Assembly: GCA_036925085.1 (NCBI GenBank)
Contig: JAUPFP010000030.1
Location: forward strand, 806,001 to 870,000
Direction of reading: 5' to 3'
Origin: Brachycybe producta
Taxonomy: Eukaryota; Arthropoda; Diplopoda; Playtdesmida; Andrognathidae
DNA length: 64,000 nucleotides
Shown here in pieces: positions 35,587-45,797 of the stretch. The first letter of the stretch is position 1, and every line of letters starts with the position of its first letter. The position numbers were made by a program, and so were the translations under genes. The notes beneath the pieces are model-generated. The model saw only the letters and a list, made by a program, of their open reading frames with translations. It searched no databases and was not told where the DNA came from.

Positions 35587-35620
35587 ATTATTATATTGAG
35601 GTGTGTTTTATCGGTCAGTT
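35587..35620 (+). promoter_or_regulatory. Candidate internal promoter
   Basis: ATTATTATATTG (35587-35598) followed about 20-25 bases later by TCAGTT (35615-35620), the arthropod initiator motif. It precedes an ATG at 35648 with a splice donor after 56 bases. Each motif alone is common in AT-rich DNA; the combination with the exon downstream is what makes it worth noting. Confidence 0.35.
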
Positions 35621-35647
35621 TGTTGTGTCTTTGTCGGTATTTCACCT

Positions 35648-35703
35648 ATGAATCGTTTAAAAAGAGTTCGGCGTTCAGCCTCGTTTCTATTTAAAAGGAA
35701 AAG
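35648..35703 (+). CDS. Candidate alternative first exon
   Basis: ATG followed by 17 codons and two bases, then the donor GTAAAT. The peptide is short and very basic (MNRLKRVRRSASFLFKRK). The frame is closed upstream by TGA at 35597-35599. The exon ends in phase 2 with AG, exactly as the LIM microexon does, so both could splice to the same unseen downstream exon. That would give an isoform lacking the Ser-rich region and the first part of the LIM domain. No homology is recognised. It could equally belong to another gene, or be chance. Confidence 0.35.
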
Positions 35704-35814
35704 GTAAATTCCGTAACAAAAAATATCATTAAAAAGTGAAATAATAATGTGTATATTCGTCACTGCTGACTAAAAATTAATTTATATATACCTCTCTCCA
35801 AGTTTTTATTTTTA

Positions 35815-36330
35815 TTCGTCGGAAACTAGAATAGTTGAAGAAATCGTAAAATTTATTTTTATGATGATACATCGTTCAAAATAAACATTTTATGGCAGTT
35901 TGAATAGAGTGATATTTTACTTCAAATGGTTAGGTTTGAAAAAACTTGAAAATTTGACATTTTCATTGGTTTCAATAATAATTGTAATTCAGAAAACGTT
36001 TATTTTGAAACAAAAATCTTAACGTGGTTTTTTAGAGTATAAACGCCCTTCGAATTCAGGTTTAAGAGAAATTTGAAAGTGTTTTAAAAACTAGAAGGGT
36101 TGCTCAATCACTTAAGGCTAATTTTCCTGTTGATATCTTTCAAAATAAACTTTTTACGTCAGTTTGAAAATGCCCAACTTAAAGCAGACGATATTTTTTG
36201 TTAATTTTCCTTCATAAAAAGTTTATTTTGAAAGATATCAACGTGAAAATACTATAAATGATTCAGCTAATCGTTCTAGTTTATAACACGCTTTCTATTT
36301 TTTTCTTGATGTTCTAGTTGAAACACAATA
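35815..36330. mobile_element. Two adjacent family B elements
   Basis: The first (35823-36020) is decayed. The second (about 36030-36330) is well kept: AACTAGAAGGGTTGCTCAAT, TCTTTCAAAATAAACTTTTT and the complement AAAAGTTTATTTTGAAAGAT, ending in TTCTAGTTTATAACACGC. An (ATA)n run follows at 36330. Confidence 0.75.
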
Positions 36331-37413
36331 ATAATAATAATAATAATAATGAGTGGTTGTTGCAGAAAGTTAACAAGACTGTCATATGTTAATAAATTGT
36401 CATATTTTGTTTATAATCACAAAAGAACTTGATAAAAATATTATTAGGACAAATATTGTCGTACGGCTATCATTAAATGGTGAAAAGACATATAAATGTG
36501 ACAACTTGACAAGTCATAAAGCAGTGACAACATGAGATAGTCACAATTTTATCATTTTTTAAGTAGCTGTTCATAAAACATTTTAATAAAAATTAATTTT
36601 ACTTTATTGGGGCCTTAGTTTTGTTTGTGTGTGTATTCTAGTTTCTAAGGAACTTTTTAAATTTCATCTGAAAAATTGTGCCTGATTGGCTGCTGCTAAT
36701 GATTGCATGACAATTTCAATGTTTTGTTAATGACACAAGACAATTGATTTTAAAAATTCCAAGAGATAATAACTGTTATCAGTGTTGTTATCATATCAGT
36801 TGTCTGCTTTATCGAAAGTGGTTTTTATTTTGGTTACATTTAAAAAAAAAAAAAAACAAAGTATTTTGTGGGCCACATATCCCAAAAGTACAATGAATGT
36901 AAGATAGTTAGTGCAAATTTGCTATTTTTGTGTGTTTTGCTCTGTGGTATTGACGTCATGTGATGGCAGCTAAATTGCGTTATTATTTGCACAACGAACA
37001 TTTTCTTTCTTGGCCTCGGGTTTTTCTTCTTCTTCTTCTGTAATATCACCACCACCACCCTCACTCAACCTCCCATTCCATTTTCTTCTGTTCTTTACCA
37101 TTCAAGGCTATGTGTTTGAATGTGGGGAATCTACGGTAAAATGGCACTTAGGCAATAATGCTAATTCATTTTCATCATTGTCTGTCTCGGTGTAGGCCTA
37201 AATGTGTGGTGTGTGCCTGTCTCCGAATTGCCTCTAAGGACATTTATCTAATGTTGATGGCATTTGCCTTCATAATGTGTTGTTAGTATAGTGGGCGTTG
37301 GTTACCATTTTTTAACCAATTTGAAATTATCAGAGATAGAAAAAAAAATATCAAATAAAAACGGCAACATATATTTAAAAAAAAATATTAATAATAAATA
37401 TTTAGCTGCTAAA

Positions 37414-37693
37414 TATGAGGCGCCGTTTGGGTCATAATTAATATACTTTTTATATATATAAAAAGTGTAATTATGTTTTTCAATTAAATCCCAAACATAT
37501 TGATATATCCCAGGTAAAATGTATATCCCAAAAAATATTTTATATATTCCAAAAATATTGTTAGGTTAGGTTTTTGGGATATATAAAATATTTTTGGGAT
37601 ATACATTTTACCTGGGATAAATCAATATGTTTGGGATTTAATTGTAAAAAAGTATAAAAAGTATATTAATTATGACCCAACCGGCGCCTCATA
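37414..37693. mobile_element. 280-bp foldback MITE with 6-bp duplication
   Basis: Terminal inverted repeats TATGAGGCGCCGTTTGGGTC and GACCCAACCGGCGCCTCATA. The arms pair through most of the length, including CCCAAACATATTGAT and CCAGGTAAAATGTATATCCC. Flanked by GCTAAA on both sides (37408-37413 and 37694-37699). Single copy in the window, unrelated to families A-E. The centre contains TTAGGTTAGG. Confidence 0.85.
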
Positions 37694-38689
37694 GCTAAAA
37701 GTCAACCTTGAGATATAAATGTCGTTGTCATTTTTAACCATTTGGTGAAGTTCCAAACCAACAAGTAAAATTATGCCACTTATTAATAATATATTAATTT
37801 GTCATCAAAAATTTCGCAACACATTTTAAGAAGAAGAAATGTGTAAATTCCGTTTTTCTATTCGTTGAGTAATTTAGGAAACAATTGATATCAATTGTCA
37901 AATTGATAAATTACACACCACACACAAAACACAAGGAACATAAATTATTTAAATTTCATTGAGCCTTCAAGTGTCCCCACTGATGTGTCCTCTTTTGAGG
38001 GTGTTGAGAAGGGGGAGGTTTGAACAAGGTCATTAAATGACCAAAATGGTCAAAAATGACATCAGCAGAGATTCTTGCCCTTCAAACAAGCTTTTTTACC
38101 AAATATTTAGACATTTGCATATTTTCATAATGTATTTGAAAGAGGAGGTGGAGGACAAACAAGATCTACTGGAATGTCGTGCACTTTACTTATTATTTGT
38201 TAATTGGTATTGAGATTTATTATTGTTTGGTATGCAATATATTGTTGGTAGATGGCGTTATATTAGTAATTTCATCGCTCATCAACAGTAAAATAAAATC
38301 GACGATGATTAATGCATACACTAGATGGCAGTTAACCTCGTTTAGAGATTAAAAAGCGCCAGATTTGAACTGGTTTTTGGCGCTTTCTACTGAATATGAA
38401 TGATGCCATCAAAGTAAAAAAAAACCAGACAGTTCGTCATTCTACTACATATTGAGGATGTGAACACTTTCTAGTGTTTTAAAGGCGACCAGAACTGGAC
38501 AAATAAATACATTTAAATTGGTCTGAAATAATAAAATATAACTTAAAGCTTGTTTTTTTTTCTAATATAAAATGCAAGATATACTTACAAGATAATTTCA
38601 TTCAGTTATCATTTATTTTGCATTACAAATGCATGTTTAAGTTATGTTTTCTACTTTTATGTTTGAGATGTGTTTTTCACAGGTCTTTT

Positions 38690-38995
38690 TTTCTTTAAAA
38701 GGTTTTCATTTGCACCCTTTGAACTCTGGTTATTCCGTCGTTCAGAAGCATATTTAAGAGAAATTTGAAATTGTTTTAGAAACTAGAAGGGTAGCCCAAT
38801 CACTTAATAGTATTTTCATGTTGATATTTTTTTTTAAAAAATAACCTTTTGATTATTGATATCAATTTGAAAAATGAACCAACATATTAAGCACACACGA
38901 TATTTATAAAAGTTTAAGATTTTAACATGAAAATACTATTAAATGTTTCAGGTACTCAGTTCTAGTTTCTAATACACAGAATAACCAGAGTTCAA
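38690..38995. mobile_element. Family B element
   Basis: TTAGAAACTAGAAGGGTAGC at 38776 and the right-end TTCTAGTTTCTAATACAC at 38961, followed by AGAATAACCAGAGTTCAAG. Its outer end is immediately followed by family A copy 8, the third case of A lying in B. Confidence 0.7.
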
Positions 38996-39015
38996 GTGTC
39001 ATAGCTTATCGAAAT

Positions 39016-39220
39016 ACAGGCAGTTAGAAATCGGGGAGAACTTCAGTTGGCTCCGCCCTTGTTATGACGAACGCAACTTCTAATTGGTTGGTTATGTAGT
39101 CTGACGTCACATGCTCCGCCCTTTTCAACGTCGAACCACACAACAAACCAATTACAAGTTGCCGGTCGTCATAACAAGGGCGGAGCCAACTGAAGTTTTC
39201 TCCGATTTCTAACTGCCTGC
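39016..39220. mobile_element. Family A MITE copy 8
   Basis: 205 bp. Starts ACAGGCAGTTAGAAATCGGG and ends CCGATTTCTAACTGCCTGC. Perfect 9-bp duplication TATCGAAAT (39007-39015, 39221-39229). Confidence 0.92.
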
Positions 39221-39865
39221 TATCGAAATTAGTAATTCTGCTCATTGTTTCCACTCAGACTCATGAGTCTGGGTGGAAACACACCACAAGAGTAAAATTG
39301 TGTTGAATGATTTTCTAGAGAAAGAAAAAAACACACACACCCACAATTCAAAACATACAAACAGATTGAATTTGTCACTCAGTGAAATAAAATTAGATAA
39401 CAAGTTCTTTTTATCTGAAAATTGTGTGTTGAAGAGAGTGTGAGACCAATTTATCATCATCATCATCATCTTCTTCTTCTCCGTCTCTTGTGTTGTTATT
39501 TATAACGGGGAAGAAGATGGTTGGTGGTCTCCAATGAAAAGATACAACATATAGGGGCAAACACTGTGTTTACGTTACGCGGAGAGAAAAGAGAAACCCC
39601 TCGAACCAAATCTCCTTTTCTAAACATGTAATTGTAATTTTATTTTTACTGTGTAAATGTCGTTTTCTCACTTAACTTGAATGTCGCAAAATTAGTCAGA
39701 AAGTGATCAATGATACACGCATTGATCATCTAATTGTGTGAACAATGTTCAACAAACACCGAAGAAACAATAAATGGGGTTGGGGCCCAATGGGTTCGCA
39801 TTAAGTGTGCCAGGCGTGCCACGAAATTTTAGATATTATGTTGAATATTTTAATGTAATTTAATA

Positions 39866-40218
39866 AGGTGGTTTTTAAAGTGTTTAACATCACTCGAAAT
39901 ATGATTAAAAATGAATCGAAACTAGAAAGTGTTTTAGAAGCTAGAAGGGTAGCTCAATCACTTAATTAGGGTATCTTCATGTTGATATTTTTTCAAATTA
40001 AACATTTTAGAGACAAAAAAAATAAATATAATATTGTCTGCTTAAAAGTTTGGTCATTTTCAAACTGACTTATAACAAGCTTATTTTGAATGATATATCA
40101 ACATTAAAATAGCCTGAAGTTATATCAAACTGCCCTTCTAGTTTTCAACACACATTCTGTAAAAACAGAATAATCAGTATTCGAGAAGTTCCATTTACAC
40201 TTTAAAACCAACCTTACT
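39866..40218. mobile_element. Family B element, full-length reference copy
   Basis: About 353 bp with both outer ends visible: TAAGGTGGTTTTTAAAGTGT at the left and ACACTTTAAAACCAACCTTA at the right. Inside are GCTAGAAGGGTAGCTCAATC, and TGCCCTTCTAGTTTTCAACA. This copy best defines the family B boundaries. The target duplication is not clear; the flanks are AT-rich (possibly TTA or TA). No open frame. Confidence 0.75.
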
Positions 40219-40858
40219 TGTTGGAAAATGATACATGTGCACGGTACGGCACACTGTTACGCAGGTTTGGACTGGTGTCGATTTGAGCCTTGTGTATCTT
40301 GTGTTTGTCACTGGAATTACTGGAACACTACAAAGCTACATACAGTACACAATGTAGTTATGTCACTTCGTCATATCGCGCCTCCTGATGGCTTTTGAAA
40401 TTATATTCCGCAACATTACAACGTATTACCAACACTACTAACTACTATGTATGCGACTTGGTTACGTTCCTGTAAAATGCACATATCTGTGCCCAACTTT
40501 AAGCCCTGGTGCACGTTGAGACACAGTGCAGTGTAGGGACAGCACAACTTGTATCCAGTATGGGACGCTGGCCTTCTCTGCATGCCAATATGCAGAGATC
40601 TCCATTAACACGTGCTGGATATAAAAACCTGTGTGTTCCCCCTGTATCTCAATGTAGATTAGGGTAAATAAATGTTCAGTGTGCCGTTATTTTTCATTGT
40701 AAAGAATACTGTGCCACGCAGCAAATAAAAAAAAAGTTGGAGAACCCACTGGACTCGACTAGTTATATTCAGTAGGGTTTTAATGTTGCTGTTATCATTA
40801 TCATTATTATTATTATGGTTGTTTATGTTGCCTATTTTATTATTCTCTCTTGAGAAAC

Positions 40859-40966
<108 letters not shown>

Positions 40967-41869
40967 TTTACCACTCAACTCATAGGCCTATGTAATAATG
41001 GTTAGGTACCCTTTAGGCAAATTGTATATACATACGAAGAAAACGCTTAAGTTTTTTAATGTCTTCAAATTGTATACATTCCAGTTTTAAAAACTAGACG
41101 AAATTATATGTGATGTGTGTGTACGCCCTTTATTTATGCTGCTCTTTATAGTCTATAAAAAAACTCCTATTTGAAAAGTAACTCAGATCAATAGGGGGGG
41201 GTTGTTGTTGTTACATTTGTAAAGTACTGTTGTACACACTCAGGCAATTGTATTTTGCTTCTTCTCTCCATCACAATTTCAAAATTTAGAATTGGTGGGA
41301 AATTAGAACTGAGAAAACACGGATTTGTGTTGAATTTTGGCCGTATAGTCAATCTGGATTCGATTTTTCTCTTTGATGACGTCAATCTTGATGGGAGAAA
41401 TGGGGTTTCTTTCTCTCGGTATCTTATGATATTAATTGAAATTTCAGAAGTTGAATGACCTTTTAGGAAGTGTTTTTTTTTTCTGTTCATTTCTCTTTTG
41501 TTTGAGCCACCCACACATCATTTGTTCCCTGAACGATTTATGAAGAGCAGAATCAATAATTAGATTACTGTAATCACATTTGTATAATACAGTATTATCT
41601 TAACAATGGAAAAAAAAAATCTTCACCCTCCCTCGCCCCTCTTCCTTTACTAGTTTACTAATTTCAAGTTGGGTAAGAATTAACAAATTTTGACAGTTAT
41701 TCAATTTGTGTCTGAATTTATATCGGCCTGTTTATAAGGCTGGTTAAGTTTTTGACGTAGATGAATAGATATTTATTTTGTTTTTGTCCCTTCGGATGGC
41801 GCCACTGAAGTGGCTATTAAGGTCTATAGAAAAGGTCTCTTCCTCTCCCCAACCGCGGTTTTGAGTAAA

Positions 41870-42480
41870 TTGATATTTTTCAAGCGAACGTTTTTCAGAA
41901 GAAACATTACGAAAAAAAAAATCGTGTTTTCAAAAAATAGAATAGTTAGTGGTGATGCTAAAAGTTCTTTCATGGTGTCTTTCGAAATAAACATTTTATG
42001 ACAGTTTGAAAAACGCGAAAATGGGGTTTTCATGAAAATTCAATGGAAAAACCTAGAAAACGGGCCATTTTTCAAACTGAACTATAAAATGTTTATTTTT
42101 AAGATATATTATCACGAAAAATCTTTAAACATAATTTTGTACCATTCTAGTTTTTAAAAACAATTTGAATTTTTTCATAATGTTTTTTTTTTCTAAAAAA
42201 AAAGAACCCGATCGCTTGACGACATTTTTGCGTCGAAATTTGATAATAAAAAAACGTCTATGAAGCATGTGGCACTTAGCAAACCGTCCGGGAAGCTTTT
42301 TATGCGAGTTTGAAAATTACCCAACTTAAAGCAGACAATATTTTTTAATACTTGTCCATAAAAAGTTCATTTTGAAAGATACCAACGTTAAAATACTCTC
42401 TGAAGTGATTGAACTATCCTTCTAGTTTCTGAAACACTTTGAAAGTTTCTCTTCATTATGCACCTATAAAAGACAGAAAA
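41870..42480. mobile_element. Family B fragments
   Basis: GTCTTTCGAAATAAACATTTT (41979) with AAAATGTTTATTTTTAAGATA (42087) forms one decayed copy. AAAAGTTCATTTTGAAAGAT (42359) and CTATCCTTCTAGTTTCTGAA (42414) form the right half of another. Confidence 0.6.
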
Positions 42481-43419
42481 TCAAAGTTATTCATAATACA
42501 GCTTAATTAGAATAATTTTACATCAATTAGACAATTTATTTAAGTAGATTTGCAATTAATAAATTTAAAAAAATGAATTGCAATTGACTATTCTCAATTA
42601 CAACAACTCAAAGGAAAATACAACAAGAAAGCGTGTATACACAGTGCTATATACAGTATATAACTATGTACAATTGACGTGTAGTAGGTTGACCTATGGT
42701 AAAATTTACATTCATTCTATTTCAGCAAAATATTGTATAAATTGTACAATATCGTGTTGTAGATTTTCCGTTGTTTACATTTGTAGTTTAACATATAATA
42801 ATAATAAGACGTGTGTGTAAATACTCCGACATCAAGTTCGTTTTTACGGTTGGTTTCTAGAACAACAACGTTCATATTCTGTAATTTGTCATTGTAATTT
42901 GAGATATTTCTGACATATGTTGTTGTTGTTGTTCACAATGAAAACGTCCAACTTCTTCATTTTCGTTCTGTTTTTTGTTGACTTTTGTTTGTTCAACTGT
43001 TATTCGTTGGACTAAAACAAACAAAAAACAACTTCTTCAATTTTCTGTTATTTTTTCCTTCAAGTTGATTCTTCCGCAATTGTGCAACTTAAGAAATTTA
43101 CTATTTTTTAATAATTGAGGGAAATAGTTTTTAATATAAATACAAACTTAAATGTTTGTTTAAATGTTATATGGGTTTTTAAATTTGAATTATTACTCTG
43201 CAAACGGTACGAGGGACCTATGTTAGAGGGACAATTTAGTCCAGACACACTTTAGCTTCAATACTTTATGTTCCAACATCTGGATGAGTTTTTTTTTTTT
43301 TTTTTTTTTTAGATTTTTCAGGTTTTTTTCTGAGGTAATTTAGTGTCCAGAATAAAATTAACTGAAATTCAGTGTAATATTTATTGCACAATGTATGACT
43401 TTTGTTGTTTTAAAGTATA

Positions 43420-43690
43420 AACGCTGGGGCCCCTCGAACTCTACTTTATTCTGTATTTTAGGCTTTTAGGAATAAAAATATAACAAAAACTTGGAAGAGT
43501 TTTGGAAACTTAACATTTTAGAAACTAGAAAAGTACGCGTAGGTACACATAATGTGTATTTTCAAGTTTGATATATTTTAAAATAAGCGTTTTATGAAAG
43601 ATATCAACATGGAATCGTTAGTAATTTAGCTACCCATTCTAGTATCTAACACAATTTCTCTCTTCTTGAAACGGCAGAATAAGAACCAAT
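43420..43690. mobile_element. Family B element, shortened
   Basis: Outer-end remnant TTTAAAGTATAAACGCTGGG near 43410, TTTAGAAACTAGAAAAGTA at 43506, then AAGATATCAACATGGAAT and CATTCTAGTATCTAACACA. The central spacer is missing. Confidence 0.65.
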
Positions 43691-45237
43691 GGTCGAAAAT
43701 CGACTTTTTTTCCATAAAACATCTTAATTATTACGTTCAAAGTCAAAACGACGATTATAATAAGTAAGATGACAATCAAAAAATAGTAGAAAGAACACGA
43801 ATAATTGTGTTCTTCTTTGATGATGATTGTGTTTGTTGAGTGACCGGAAACTTAATATTATTCACTTCATTATACATATTTATTCATGTTTTTGCTGAAC
43901 ATTTCTGTGTTTTATATTTAAATTTTCATTTTTAATATGCAACGGAAGTAGACAAAAAAAATTTCTCTCTTTCTAGTTTTTTGTCGAAGATCTCTTTTTG
44001 TTTTGTGATTGTTTTTTTGTCAACATTCGAAATAACGCACACAAAAAAGGAGAGTTATAACTTATAAGGTTTGGGGAGGTGAATAGGAGAAGATATGAAC
44101 CCTTGTGCCGATGACCCCCTTGAAAAATATGACTTTTTTTATAATAATTCCTTTTTTTTTTTCTTCTTCACTTTGGTCATATTTTTATTTTCTCAACACT
44201 TGAAATTCATCAGTTTTAGAATTTCAACACAAACGGTTTCATTTTCTGTTTGATTTTCTTTTGAAAGTCGTGTTTCTTCTCACTTTTACTTTTACTTTTT
44301 TTTTAAAACAGTTTTATAGACGTTTTAAAATCAACAATTTTTTTTTTAGAAAAAAAGGAGGAAGTGTTGACATGTGTCTTATTATTTTGACAGTGAAAAT
44401 ATGGGATTTTCACAATCAATGAAAAATTGTGTTTGTGGATTTTTAAAAAAAATGATCTCATCCGTTTGACAAGTTCCCAAAAAGGATGTTTTAAAAAAAA
44501 TCAATGGAAACTCCGGACTAACTTATATATAAATCAATCAATTGTTTATTGGCTATTATTTTTTGTAGAAGAAAGGGAGAGAAAAAAAAAAGGTAAAAGA
44601 ATTGGCCCAATGATTATTTGCATATTTTTTTATTATATTAATAATTATAATAACGTTTATTTCAGTCATAGAATCGTGAAATCATTTTTTTTTTTTCGTT
44701 TTGTTTTTTGTATTTTCTTTTAAATTAACAAGAAAATGGCTATCATTTTCTGTAAATATTATTGAACCGTACACATTTATGCAACTCTTAATTATACATA
44801 AAAACGCTTCATTTACCGAGATATTTATGGACTATTAATTGTCAAGCTGTTGGCTTTTCTGATTTTTTTTTCTTCAAAAAAAAAAAAAACGCCCCTCGAA
44901 GTCTGATTATTTTCTATTTCAGGAGTTAATATTAATGAGAAACTTGTATGAAAACATTTTTAGAAGCGCATTTTGTAAAACTCATTGTCAATTTTTCAGA
45001 TTGACAGGTGAATTTACAGAATGACTGATATTTCTACATTACTGATAATAGAACGAATTAAGACAATTGGTAAACTTATAAGGGTTGGTTTATACTCCCT
45101 TGCTAAGCATCAAAGCAGTCTGCAAAGCTTCTAAAATGACGTCAGAGCTTCACGTTTTTGCCTTACAATTACAATTACATTGCCTTCGCCAGAGCATGAA
45201 GCTAACTTTGAAATTAGCACCAATCACGAAACGGATA

Positions 45238-45797
45238 GGTGGCGCTGATCAAGCGCCAAATTGAACAAGCGCCAAACTGAATAAAAGCCAAATTGAACAA
45301 ACGCCAAACTGAATAAGCGCCAAATGGAACAAACGCCAAACTGAACAAGCGCCAAACTGAATAACCGCCAAAATGTGATAAACACATGGTTAGGTTAGGA
45401 TTGGTTAGGTTAGGTTAGGATTGGTTAGGTTAGGATTGGTTAGGTTAGGTTAGGTTTGGTTAGGTTAGGTTAGGTTTGGTTAGGTTAGGTTAGGATTGGT
45501 TAGGTTAGGATTGGTTAGGTTAGGTTTGGTTTGGTTAGGTTAGCTGTAAATCTGCACAGTCTGACGTCTATAAAAGCTCACAATATTTGGACCATCACAA
45601 TTTACAAAAAACCTGAATAACCGCCAAACTGAATAAACGCCAAATGGAACAAACGCCAAACTGAATAAGCGCCAAATGGAACAAACGCCAAACTGAATAA
45701 GCGCCAAATGGAAGAAACGCCAAACTGAATAAAAGCCAGAAATTTGGCGGTTATTCAGTTTGGCGTTTGTTCAATTTGGCGCTTATTCAGTCGCCCC
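45238..45797. mobile_element. 560-bp foldback with GCGCCAAA tandem repeats
   Basis: Ends GGTGGCGCTGATCAAGCGCC and GGCGCTTATTCAGTCGCCCC are imperfect inverted repeats. The arms are built of 14-16 bp tandem units alternating AACAAACGCCAAACTG and AATAAGCGCCAAATGG. The centre holds a TTAGG-rich array. The flanking 8-bp duplication is AACGGATA (45230-45237, 45798-45805), and the homologous site in the neighbouring duplicate is uninterrupted, which proves insertion. An 8-bp duplication suits the hAT superfamily; the design resembles Foldback-type elements. A small relative is at about 15795-15840. Confidence 0.8.
45388..45544. repeat. TTAGG-rich degenerate array
   Basis: About 157 bases made of TTAGG pentamers interrupted by GATTGG and TTTGG variants. 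TTAGG is the arthropod telomere unit. Here it forms the centre of a transposable element and is not at a chromosome end. Confidence 0.8.

Larger units (their letters stand above)
18365..35589 (+). other. Long intron or intergenic region after the microexon
   Basis: About 17 kb with no exon I can defend. It contains several family A copies, many family B fragments, one family C copy, family E copies (30.0, 34.5 and 34.7 kb), a LINE 3' end, an AT microsatellite (31829-31907), a foldback at about 21786-22222, and AT-rich DNA with many homopolymer runs. A phase-compatible 63-base frame ending in a stop (18739-18802) is a weak candidate alternative last exon. Open frames at 31.1-31.6 kb are unassigned. 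Confidence 0.55.

Noticed and set aside
41188-41514. 108-codon minus frame
   Set aside because: Basic, low-complexity, overlapping a comparable + frame; no motif, no splice sites or neighbours to support it.
45388-45544. Chromosome end or telomere
   Set aside because: The TTAGG array is degenerate, short and enclosed in an inserted foldback; DNA continues normally on both sides.
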